Shown here piece by piece: positions 18,451 to 27,231 of a DNA stretch of 32,169 nt. How positions within the stretch are numbered: the stretch's first letter is position 1; the number at the start of each line of letters is the position of its first letter. This stretch comes from Deltaproteobacteria bacterium (lineage in GTDB: Bacteria; Desulfobacterota; Desulfobacteria; Desulfobacterales; JAUVGT01). The notes beneath the pieces were generated by a model that was not told the DNA's origin, searched no databases, and worked only from the letters and a program-made list of their open reading frames with translations. A program made the position numbers and the translations under genes. The stretch is from contig JAUVGT010000002.1 of the NCBI GenBank assembly GCA_030593645.1, forward strand, positions 1-32,169. Reading direction: 5' to 3'.

Positions 18451-19593
18451 ATGGAAATACTAAAATATTCAGCAGAACATGATTCATTCCGCGAAACGTT
18501 AAGGAAATTCCTGGGAAAAGAAGTGGTTCCTTTCGCGGATCAATGGGAACAGGAAGGTATTGTGCCTCGTGAAGCCTGGAAAAAGGCCGGGGAACAGGGA
18601 TTTTTATGCACGAGTGTTCCGGAAAAATATGGCGGGGCCGGAGCTGATTTTTTGTATTCCATAATCGTGATCGAAGAAATGATACATACCCGTCAATTCG
18701 GTCTGCTCACTCCCCTTCACAGTGATATAATTGTTCCGTACATTACATCCTATGCTTCTGAAGAATTAAAGCAAAAATACCTTCCCGGCTGTATTTCAGG
18801 AGATATTATTACTGCTGTGGGTATGACCGAACCGGGTGCGGGGAGCGATCTCACTTCCATATCGACCACCGCGACCAGGGCGGGGGATGAAGTCATTATA
18901 AACGGTCAAAAAACCTTTATCAGCTGCGGGATCAATTGTGATCTGGTCATCGTCGCGGCAAAGGATCCGGATATCGACGATCCTTATAACGCCCTTGATT
19001 TATACCTGGTGGATGCTTCCACACCGGGTTTTAAAAAGGGAAACAAACTGGATAAAATGGGATGGCGCAGTCAGGATACCGCGGAGCTGTTTTTTTCAGA
19101 CTGCCGCATACCCGTCACAAACCGGCTGGGACAAAAAGGGGGCGGTTTTCTGATGCTCATGGATAAACTCCAGCCCGAACGGCTGGTTTGTACTGTGGGT
19201 GCCCTGACCGCGGCTGAAATTATGATCGATTTAACAATCGATTTTTGTAAAAACCATAATGAATCAGGAAAACCACTTTCCAAGTACCAGGCAACCCAGC
19301 ATAAAATAATTGATATGCTCACAGAAATAAAACTGGGCCGCACATTTACAGACAAACTGATCGCGGATCATATTGAGGGGATTAAAGTACCCATCGAAGT
19401 CTCCATGGCAAAGGCATGGGTCACCGATATGGCCAAACGTGTGGCCGACGGGTGCATGGATTTGTTCGGTAATTACGGATATTATGAAGAATATCCGATT
19501 GCCCGCTTCTGGCGCGACATTCGCGTGATGTCCATTTTTGCCGGTACCAATGAAATTATGAAGGGCATTGCGGCTAAATTTATGGGGCTATAA
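18451..19593 (+). CDS. Acyl-CoA dehydrogenase
   Basis: GMTEPGAGSDLTSISTTATRAGDEVIINGQKTFISCG, RFWRDIRVMSIFAGTNEIMKGI. Confidence 0.94.
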   Translation: MEILKYSAEHDSFRETLRKFLGKEVVPFADQWEQEGIVPREAWKKAGEQGFLCTSVPEKYGGAGADFLYSIIVIEEMIHTRQFGLLTPLHSDIIVPYITSYASEELKQKYLPGCISGDIITAVGMTEPGAGSDLTSISTTATRAGDEVIINGQKTFISCGINCDLVIVAAKDPDIDDPYNALDLYLVDASTPGFKKGNKLDKMGWRSQDTAELFFSDCRIPVTNRLGQKGGGFLMLMDKLQPERLVCTVGALTAAEIMIDLTIDFCKNHNESGKPLSKYQATQHKIIDMLTEIKLGRTFTDKLIADHIEGIKVPIEVSMAKAWVTDMAKRVADGCMDLFGNYGYYEEYPIARFWRDIRVMSIFAGTNEIMKGIAAKFMGL

Positions 19594-20050
19594 TAACGTG
19601 CTCAATCGAAATTCGGGGTCGGTATCGGTATCGCAATCGTCTTTTTTTAGTGTAGGGGTGCCTCTTGCGGGTACCCAGTAATGAGCGTTGAACACTTGTC
19701 AGGCCATAACCTCGGCGACGGCTGATCGAATAATGATGCCGCTTTGCTCTATCTTATTTAAATCAGGCAGTATTCCTAAGATTTTCAATCAATCGGGTAA
19801 TGATTTATTGAATTTTTTAGTATTTAGCAGTACAAGCGTTTAAGGTGTTTTTTAAACCTTGCCTCCAGAGTGGAAATTATGAATATTGAGTGATAAATTA
19901 TCGTTTCAAGGATTAAATTCGATTTAGAATTTAGGGTTCCTTCAACTCAAAATTCAGAATTATTAACTCAAAACTCAATCGCACGCGCGATTGCCAGGGG
20001 GGTCTGCGGTCCGTAACGTTTTATTAACTCAAATACAGGAAAATACTGCA

Positions 20051-21748
20051 ATGGAAATCTATGACAGCAAGCCATGGCTAAAGTCCTATGATCCAGGTGT
20101 CGAAACCAGTCTTCATATTCCGGATGAACCGGTAACTGCCGGTTATGAAAGGATCAGAAAACGTTTCCCGGACAGACCGGCCTTCCATTTTCATGGGGTA
20201 ATGTGGACATTTGAAAAAATGTTTAATGCCGCTGATCGTTTTGCCCGGGCGCTGTCGGACCGGGATATCGGTAAAAATGATGTCGTGGCCATTAATTTAC
20301 CGAATCTTCCCCAATATCTTATCGCCCAGCTGGGTGCGACAAAAATGGGCTGCTGGATAACCGGAATTTCCCCACTTCTCCTGGCCGATGAAATGGCATT
20401 CCAGCTCAAAGATTCCGGTGCAAAAGCTCTTGTCACACTGGATCCAATTTATGAACATCGCCTTTTACCGGTTATTGACCAATTACCGGAACTTAAATTT
20501 ATCGTTTCCACGGGTATCCTCGATTTTTTACCCAGGTTTAAACAAATCATGGCCGCACTGCTGAAAAAGGTTCCAACCGGTAATGTAAAACCCATACCCG
20601 GCAAAGATGTGATCAAATTTATGCCGCTTCTAAAAAAACATGAACCGAATCCGCCCCGGGTAGATATCCACGCGGATGATATTCACCTCCTCCAGTACAC
20701 CGGCGGCACCACAGGTACTCCAAAAGGCGCCATGCTGACCCACCGCAACATTCTGAGTCAGGCTTTATTCTGGAATACCTGGTTTGATATGAATATAGGC
20801 ACGGATGTTTCATGTTCAGGTTATCCATATTTCCATATCGGCGGTCAATGCTCTTTTGTTGCAACCATATGGCTCGGCGCAACACAGATATTAATACCCA
20901 ATCCCCGGGATACCAAACATATTGTTAAAGAAATTGCCAGGTACAAACCTCATTTTATAAATAATGTGCCGTCACTTTACATGCTTCTTTTAGATACTCC
21001 CGGTTTTAAAGATCTTGACTTTTCATCGGTCCGCTTTGCCACCGCCGCCGCCGCTCCGTATCCTGTTGAGCCCTTAAAAAAGCTTGAGTCCGTGATCGGA
21101 GCCGATAAGGTGGTGGAACTCTATGGGCTGACTGAAACGTCCCCCCTTGTGACCATGAATCCGGTTAAGGGAACAAAAAAAACAGGAAGCGTGGGTATTC
21201 CCGTTCCGAATACTGAAATCAGACTCGTGGATATCCTCACCGGTGATACCCAGGTACCCCAGGGTGAAAAGGGGGAACTGATCGTACGCGGTCCCCAGAT
21301 TATGAAAGGTTACTGGAACAAACCTGAAGAAACAGCGAATGCAATGCGTCAGCATGACGGTAAAACCTGGCTTCATACCGGCGATATTGCCGTTATGGAC
21401 TCTGACGGTTATATCAGTATCGTAGACCGTTCCAAAGACATGATAAACGTCAGCGGATTCAAGGTTTTCCCACGTGAAGTTGAAGAAAAACTCTACAACC
21501 ACCCCGCAGTCAAAGTATGCGCGGTGGTCGGTGTCGATGATCCGGATCGGCCCGGAAGTGAGATGGTCAAACTGATCGTCCAGATGAGCGATGACTGGAA
21601 AGATAAATCCGAAACAGAAATAATTGATGAAATCAACACCTTTTGCAGGGAGAAACTCGGTGCACATAAAAAACCGAAACTGATCGAAATTATCGATGAA
21701 ATACCGATGACTGCAGCCGGTAAGGTTGACCGCAAAGTACTTCGGTGA
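20051..21748 (+). CDS. Acyl-CoA synthetase (AMP-forming, long-chain fatty-acid CoA ligase type)
   Basis: AMP-binding motif LLQYTGGTTGTPKGAMLTHRN, VVELYGLTETSPL, WLHTGDIAVMDSDGYISIVDRSKDMI, C-terminal GKVDRK. Start set at ATG 20051 (AGGA upstream). Confidence 0.95.
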   Translation: MEIYDSKPWLKSYDPGVETSLHIPDEPVTAGYERIRKRFPDRPAFHFHGVMWTFEKMFNAADRFARALSDRDIGKNDVVAINLPNLPQYLIAQLGATKMGCWITGISPLLLADEMAFQLKDSGAKALVTLDPIYEHRLLPVIDQLPELKFIVSTGILDFLPRFKQIMAALLKKVPTGNVKPIPGKDVIKFMPLLKKHEPNPPRVDIHADDIHLLQYTGGTTGTPKGAMLTHRNILSQALFWNTWFDMNIGTDVSCSGYPYFHIGGQCSFVATIWLGATQILIPNPRDTKHIVKEIARYKPHFINNVPSLYMLLLDTPGFKDLDFSSVRFATAAAAPYPVEPLKKLESVIGADKVVELYGLTETSPLVTMNPVKGTKKTGSVGIPVPNTEIRLVDILTGDTQVPQGEKGELIVRGPQIMKGYWNKPEETANAMRQHDGKTWLHTGDIAVMDSDGYISIVDRSKDMINVSGFKVFPREVEEKLYNHPAVKVCAVVGVDDPDRPGSEMVKLIVQMSDDWKDKSETEIIDEINTFCREKLGAHKKPKLIEIIDEIPMTAAGKVDRKVLR

Positions 21749-21758
21749 TGAGGCGCAT

Positions 21759-23867
21759 ATGGACGAATTAAAAATAAAGCAGCTTGAAAATGGTATAGCT
21801 GTTGTGAGCATTGATGATCAAGAGCGGACTGTTAATACGTTGACACCCGATCTGCTGCTGGAATTTGCCGAAAAGATTGTCCCTCTTTTAGAGAATCCTG
21901 CTGTCCGGGCCATGGTATTTATCTCGGCAAAAAAAAATACATTTATCGCCGGAGCAGATATCAAACTCTTTTCTTTGATAGATGATCCAAATCTTGTCAT
22001 AAGAGTTGACCGGGCATATAGCCGACTTTTTTCTCGATTTTACAATTGTCCCAAGCCTCTGGTTGCAGCCATTCATGGCGCAGCCCTTGGCGGGGGACTG
22101 GAGCTGGCTCTCTCCTGCGGGTTTATCCTGGCTACTGATCACCCCAAAACAGTATTCGGATTACCGGAAGTCAAACTGGGCATCCTGCCCGCGGCGGGCG
22201 GGACACAAAGGCTGCCAGATCGCGTGGGACTTTTCAGGGGTCTTGAGATGATGCTGACCGGGCGGCACATACGCGCACGAAAAGCACTTGGTATGGACCT
22301 GGTTGATGAAGTGACCCCGCATGAAAGCCTGTTAGACCGTGCCATTGAGATCGCCCTGGTACTCAGCCATAAGAATAAGAAGCATCGGAAGAAAAAAAGA
22401 TCTTTTATGGAATCCATTGTTTCACTTCCGCCGGCTCGCAAATTTGTATTTAATAAACTTCGAAAAAAAGTAATTTTAAAAACACGGGGGAATTATCCCG
22501 GGCCGCTGAAAATTATCGACTGTGTGGAAACCGGTATAAAAAATGGAACAAAAGCAGCATTAAAACAAGAGATAAAAGATATTGGTGAACTCTTCGCAAC
22601 TCCACAGTGTCGCGCCCTGGTGTGGCTATTTTTAACATCACAGGGATTGAAAACTCAACCCGATGGGTTCTTACCTCCTGACAGCATTGCTGTAATCGGG
22701 GCCGGCCTGATGGGTTCGGATATTGCTTCGACCAGTCTTTCCCTTCACCCGGTAGTCGTACAGGACAATTTAAAAGAAGCGCTTGAACGGTCTGAAGACC
22801 GGATCAAAACCGGCTTAAAAAAACAGGTCCGATCACAGGCGATTACAGAAGATGAGCAAAAAAAACGTCTGGCATCATTTAAAACCACCATGGATAAAAA
22901 TGATATTGCCGATTCTGATTTCATCATTGAAGCGGTATATGAAGATCTTGAATTGAAACAGCGCGTCCTTGCTGAAATGGAAAAAATAATATCACCTGAA
23001 GCAGTTTTTGCCTCCTGCACATCCGCCCTGCCGATTTCAAAAATAGCAGAAAAAGCACTTCACCCTGAAAGGGTGATCGGGATGCATTACTTCTCACCCG
23101 CGCATAAAATGCCTCTTTTAGAGCTCGTGGCGCACAAATCAGTGTCTGAGCAAACAGTAAATAAAGCCCGATCCCTTGCGGCCGCTCAGGGCAAATCTGT
23201 TATCCAGGTCAAAGATGAACCGGGATTCTATACCACGCGTATTTTCGCGCTTTACCTGAATGAAGCACTTCTTCTTCTCGCAGAGGGTGCTCGAATTGAT
23301 ATCATCGATAAAACCATGAAAGATTTTGGTTATCCGATAGGCCCGGCAGCTTTGATGGATGAAGTCGGCCTTGACGTCATCGCGCGGGTCGCGAACGATT
23401 TGGGAAAATCATTTTCCGACCGCTGGAAACTCAGTCATGTCACTTCAAGAATGCTTGGGGCCGGCTGCCTGGGACGAAAAAGCCAAAGGGGATTTTATAA
23501 ATACACTGAAGCGAGGAAGAAGAAAAAGAGAATCAATCACAATATTTATTCATTTTTTTCAGATACCGCGTTAAGACCGCCGGCAGTGTCGCAAATTAAA
23601 AACCGCCTGGTCCTTGCAATGGTCAACGAGGCCGCCCTTTGCCTGCAGGAAGGTGTGATTTCATCCCCGGATGATGGTGATATTGGAGCTGTGCTGGGAT
23701 TGGGTTTTCCGCCTTTTATTGGAGGTCCATTTCATTATATTGATTCAAAAGGGGCGGATGTGATCCTGTCCCGTCTGGATCATCTTGCGGATGACGATAA
23801 ACCCCATTTTCAACCGGCACAAATTATAAAAAATATGGCCAAATCCGGCAAAAGGTTTTTCAAATAA
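21759..23867 (+). CDS. Bifunctional enoyl-CoA hydratase / 3-hydroxyacyl-CoA dehydrogenase (FadB/FadJ type)
   Basis: Crotonase AAIHGAALGGGLELALSCGFILATD and FGLPEVKLGILPAAGGTQRLP; 3HCDH AVIGAGLMGSDIAS and VIGMHYFSPAHKMPLLELV. Start set at ATG 21759 behind GAGG rather than TTG 21726 inside the upstream gene. Confidence 0.93.
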   Translation: MDELKIKQLENGIAVVSIDDQERTVNTLTPDLLLEFAEKIVPLLENPAVRAMVFISAKKNTFIAGADIKLFSLIDDPNLVIRVDRAYSRLFSRFYNCPKPLVAAIHGAALGGGLELALSCGFILATDHPKTVFGLPEVKLGILPAAGGTQRLPDRVGLFRGLEMMLTGRHIRARKALGMDLVDEVTPHESLLDRAIEIALVLSHKNKKHRKKKRSFMESIVSLPPARKFVFNKLRKKVILKTRGNYPGPLKIIDCVETGIKNGTKAALKQEIKDIGELFATPQCRALVWLFLTSQGLKTQPDGFLPPDSIAVIGAGLMGSDIASTSLSLHPVVVQDNLKEALERSEDRIKTGLKKQVRSQAITEDEQKKRLASFKTTMDKNDIADSDFIIEAVYEDLELKQRVLAEMEKIISPEAVFASCTSALPISKIAEKALHPERVIGMHYFSPAHKMPLLELVAHKSVSEQTVNKARSLAAAQGKSVIQVKDEPGFYTTRIFALYLNEALLLLAEGARIDIIDKTMKDFGYPIGPAALMDEVGLDVIARVANDLGKSFSDRWKLSHVTSRMLGAGCLGRKSQRGFYKYTEARKKKKRINHNIYSFFSDTALRPPAVSQIKNRLVLAMVNEAALCLQEGVISSPDDGDIGAVLGLGFPPFIGGPFHYIDSKGADVILSRLDHLADDDKPHFQPAQIIKNMAKSGKRFFK

Positions 23868-23889
23868 AAAAAATTAAAAAAAGGAAACC

Positions 23890-25026
23890 ATGAACACTGA
23901 AATTTATAAGAAACTGGCTTTGCATCTTGATGACCTTCCTGCAGGCTTTCCGGCAACAGAAAGCGGTGTGGAATTGCGGATTCTGAAACGACTGTTTACA
24001 CCCGAACAGGCTGAGCTTGCCCTGCACACCACAATCATTCCTGAGAAAGCAAAGGTTATCGCGCTTCGTGCCGGAATGAATACCGATGAAACAGAGCAAA
24101 AGCTTAGGGAGATGGTCGACAAAGGGTTGCTTTTCAGCATCGAGTTCCCGGATAAACCGGCCTTATATATGGCCACCCAATATGTGATTGGTATTTGGGA
24201 ATACCAGGTCAATACACTGGACAAAGAATTGATCCGGGACATGAATGAATACATTCCCGAATTTGTTAATTTCGACACCTGGAAAAAATCACCGCAGCTT
24301 CGGACCATCCCGGTCAATCGCAGCGTTGACGCTTCCCTTGAAATCCTGCCCCATGAAATGGCCGCGGAAATGGTCAAAGACCAGAGTAAAATACGTGTTT
24401 TCCCCTGTATCTGCCGCAAGGAGCACTCCATGATTGGAGAAGGCTGCGACAAACCCGAAGAATCATGCCTGGCATTCGGAATGGGTGCTTATTATTACGA
24501 ACGGAGAGGAATCGGTCGTGATATCGACGCTGAAGAATGCATTGAAATTCTCAAACGTGCGGATAAGGCCGGTCTGGTTCTTCAACCGAATAACGCGAAA
24601 AAACTGGTCAATATATGCTGCTGTTGTGGATGTTGCTGCCAGATTCTCAAGAACCTGGGAAAACACCCCAAACCCGCCGAGCTGATTTCCACGCCGTTTG
24701 TAGTCAGGTTTAACGAAGAGACATGCAAAGAGTGCGGGGTTTGTGAAAAACGATGCCAGATTGACGCGATCACAATCGAAGATGATAAAGTATCCCTGGA
24801 TGAAGGACGCTGCATCGGATGCGGGCTGTGTGTATCCACATGCCCCAGCGGATCCATGACACTGGAGCGCAAACCCGATGAAGAGCAAACCTACATCCCT
24901 TCTAACCAGATCAAAAGCCATCTCAGGCTGGCAAAGTCAAGGGGAAAACTCAACCGGGTGAAAATGACCAAAATATCAATCCAATCCAAATGGGACAGGT
25001 GGTTGGCTAATAACCGGAAGAACTGA
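23890..25026 (+). CDS. 4Fe-4S ferredoxin-domain protein with cysteine cluster CCCCGCCC
   Basis: FPCICRKEHSMIGEGCDKPEESCLAFG; NICCCCGCCCQILKNLG; two [4Fe-4S] motifs CKECGVCEKRCQIDAI and CIGCGLCVSTCPSGSM. Confidence 0.9.
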   Translation: MNTEIYKKLALHLDDLPAGFPATESGVELRILKRLFTPEQAELALHTTIIPEKAKVIALRAGMNTDETEQKLREMVDKGLLFSIEFPDKPALYMATQYVIGIWEYQVNTLDKELIRDMNEYIPEFVNFDTWKKSPQLRTIPVNRSVDASLEILPHEMAAEMVKDQSKIRVFPCICRKEHSMIGEGCDKPEESCLAFGMGAYYYERRGIGRDIDAEECIEILKRADKAGLVLQPNNAKKLVNICCCCGCCCQILKNLGKHPKPAELISTPFVVRFNEETCKECGVCEKRCQIDAITIEDDKVSLDEGRCIGCGLCVSTCPSGSMTLERKPDEEQTYIPSNQIKSHLRLAKSRGKLNRVKMTKISIQSKWDRWLANNRKN

Positions 25027-25080
25027 ATCATATCAGGAGAGAACTCAAATGGAGTGCAATAAAGAAAAAAATATTGAATC

Positions 25081-27114
25081 CTATTTCTTGAGCATAAAAC
25101 TATCGAATGCTTTTTTTATCGCAGAAGCCGGTCCGATGAAAATAACACGATCATCAACCTCGATAGTTGTCGTGCCGCGCGGGACCACAAATTTGTTATC
25201 CCTGATTATCGCGGCAATCAAGCACCCTTTGGGTATATCAACATCCCGGATGAGCGTTCCAGTTACCTTCGCGTTTTCAGGAACGCTCACTTCCAAAAGA
25301 CTTGCTGCTCCGATTCCAAATTCGAAAAGCTGCGCTAAAACGGGGTTGTCGAGAATATTTTCAACCATCGCCGCAGTCGCCCAGGGTGCGTTTACCACCT
25401 GTACTTTGTTCTGCTCAAGGAGCTGTGTATATTCTTGATTTTGGACAATTGCGATGATTTTTTCAAGTTTTAACTCTCTGGCCTGGAGGGCCGCGATTAC
25501 ATTCCGGCCATCATCTTCAAAGGCAGCGATGACAACATCAATATTATCAATGCCTACCTGTCGCAATAATTCCCTCTTTGTGCCGTCTCCCTGGTAAATT
25601 GGAACATTGTAGCGTCTTTCAAGTTCCTTACATAATGCCCCGTCTTCTTCAATGAAGGTAACCTGATGTTCCGCTGAACGAAACATCATCTGGTACTCAT
25701 CTTTTGCCATGAGGCGATCAGCTATGTTTTGACCCTGTTTTCCTCCACTTATGATAAGCACCCGCATACGCATTCTCCTTAATTTATATATAAACAATTT
25801 CAATGATTTTACATGGGTTTTTGCCAATTTAATCACTTCAGCGCGGTTATCGAAATTGAAAAGATATATTCCGCTTCCAACCAGTGTCAGTATCCCTCCC
25901 AAAATAAAACTTCTTGTTTCCAATGCCGGAACGAACATCCAGGTGGTTACCACTCCCAGGTAAGGTATCCAGGGAAACAATATGGTTCGAAATGGACGTC
26001 TCAAATTTGGCATCCGTCTGTGCAATGGAATCACCGCATAATTGATTATCCCGAGTCCCATCAGGTAGCCAAAATCACTCAAAGAAGCCACAAATTTTAC
26101 GATACCTGAAGAGCTGAAAATAATCACAATCAGGGCACACACACAAAGAGCGATATGCGGAGTTTGAAATTTCGGGTGCAGCCGGGCGAAAATGGTGGGA
26201 AAATGCTCATCGCGCCCCAATGCGTACAAAATGCGGGCACTGGCGCCCAATGTCACGCTGAACGCGGAAAGGCTAGCCATTATAGTCGCTATGATTCCAG
26301 CCCAAAGTCCCCAGGCACCGAAAAGCCGCTCAGCAGTATAGATGAACGGAATGTCACTTTTGGCAAGTTCAGAATAATTGACAGTACCCATCATGACACC
26401 GACCACAAATACATAGATTACTGTACTCACACCCAGTGTGATCAGAATCGCTCGAGGAATGTTCTTACCCGGTTCAATAATTTCTTCGGCCGCGTTCGAG
26501 ATCAGTTCGAACCCGACATAGGAAATATAGATGAGGGCCATCGCCGGAACAAAGGGACCCCATCCCATGGGAGCAAAAGGTTCCAAATTGGGCGGTTCAA
26601 TATCAGTACAGCCGAGCACGGCAACTCCAACCAGAACCACCAACTCCACCAGATTCATTATAGTAATAACTATAATGGCTTCCTTCATTCCCCTTAAGTT
26701 GATGGCAGCGAATACAATAGTGGTGATCAGGCTGATGAGGGCAATATTGGCACCCGGTAAAAAGTAGGCGCGGATCGTCATGGCAAAGATAAGGGCGTAC
26801 ATCGAACAGGCGAGAGTGTTGCCGATCCAGAAAAACCAGCCGGTAAAAAACGCCACAGGTCTGTTAAGTGTTCTACTGGTAAAGGAGTATCCGCCGCCGG
26901 CTAAGGGAATGGCTGCACTGAGCTCGCTGTAATTTAACGCGGTAAATACAGTTAAAAAACCCATCGCCAGATAAACGAGAATTCCAAGCGGGCCGATCAT
27001 ATGCGCCAGCTCACCCGGCAGGGCAAAAATTCCGGGTCCCATGGTGGCGCCAATGCCGATCATTACCGCCATAAACAAGCCCATATTCCGTTTGACACTT
27101 ATTTGTTCCGGCAT
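25081..27114 (-). CDS. APC-family amino-acid permease fused to C-terminal TrkA-N/TrkA-C (RCK-like) domains
   Basis: N-term GIGATMGPGIFALPGELAHMIGP... multi-TM; C-term MRVLIISGGKQGQNIADRLM...VTFIEEDGALCKELERRYNVPIYQGDGTKRELLRQVGIDNIDVVIAAFEDD, then VPENAKVTGTLIRDVDIPKGCLIAAIIRDNKFVVPRGTTTIEVDDRVIFIG. Confidence 0.92.
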   Translation of the reverse strand: MPEQISVKRNMGLFMAVMIGIGATMGPGIFALPGELAHMIGPLGILVYLAMGFLTVFTALNYSELSAAIPLAGGGYSFTSRTLNRPVAFFTGWFFWIGNTLACSMYALIFAMTIRAYFLPGANIALISLITTIVFAAINLRGMKEAIIVITIMNLVELVVLVGVAVLGCTDIEPPNLEPFAPMGWGPFVPAMALIYISYVGFELISNAAEEIIEPGKNIPRAILITLGVSTVIYVFVVGVMMGTVNYSELAKSDIPFIYTAERLFGAWGLWAGIIATIMASLSAFSVTLGASARILYALGRDEHFPTIFARLHPKFQTPHIALCVCALIVIIFSSSGIVKFVASLSDFGYLMGLGIINYAVIPLHRRMPNLRRPFRTILFPWIPYLGVVTTWMFVPALETRSFILGGILTLVGSGIYLFNFDNRAEVIKLAKTHVKSLKLFIYKLRRMRMRVLIISGGKQGQNIADRLMAKDEYQMMFRSAEHQVTFIEEDGALCKELERRYNVPIYQGDGTKRELLRQVGIDNIDVVIAAFEDDGRNVIAALQARELKLEKIIAIVQNQEYTQLLEQNKVQVVNAPWATAAMVENILDNPVLAQLFEFGIGAASLLEVSVPENAKVTGTLIRDVDIPKGCLIAAIIRDNKFVVPRGTTTIEVDDRVIFIGPASAIKKAFDSFMLKK

Positions 27115-27173
27115 AAATGAATACTCCCAGAATTGATATGAATATCACTAATGACAAAAAATAGCCCAGGTCA

Positions 27174-27204
27174 ATAAAAAATCGCCTCGTGAATCATAAA
27201 GGCG
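27174..27204 (-). terminator. Putative rho-independent terminator after the GHKL ATPase gene
   Basis: Minus strand CGCCT-TTATGATTCACG-AGGCG followed by ATTTTTTATTG, starting 28 nt after the stop codon. Short 5-bp stem. Confidence 0.45.
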
Positions 27205-27231
27205 TCGCTTACTGCGATCACATATCTCCTG

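Noticed and set aside
19640-19690. GGGTGCC-TCTTGCG-GGTACCC hairpin considered as a terminator after the acyl-CoA dehydrogenase
   Set aside because: T-tract precedes rather than follows it on the plus strand; no support for termination.
21074-21811. 245-aa minus-strand ORF
   Set aside because: Antisense shadow of the acyl-CoA ligase gene; no motif.
26155-26697. 180-aa plus-strand ORF
   Set aside because: Antisense to the permease; low-complexity polar composition typical of shadow frames over TM genes.
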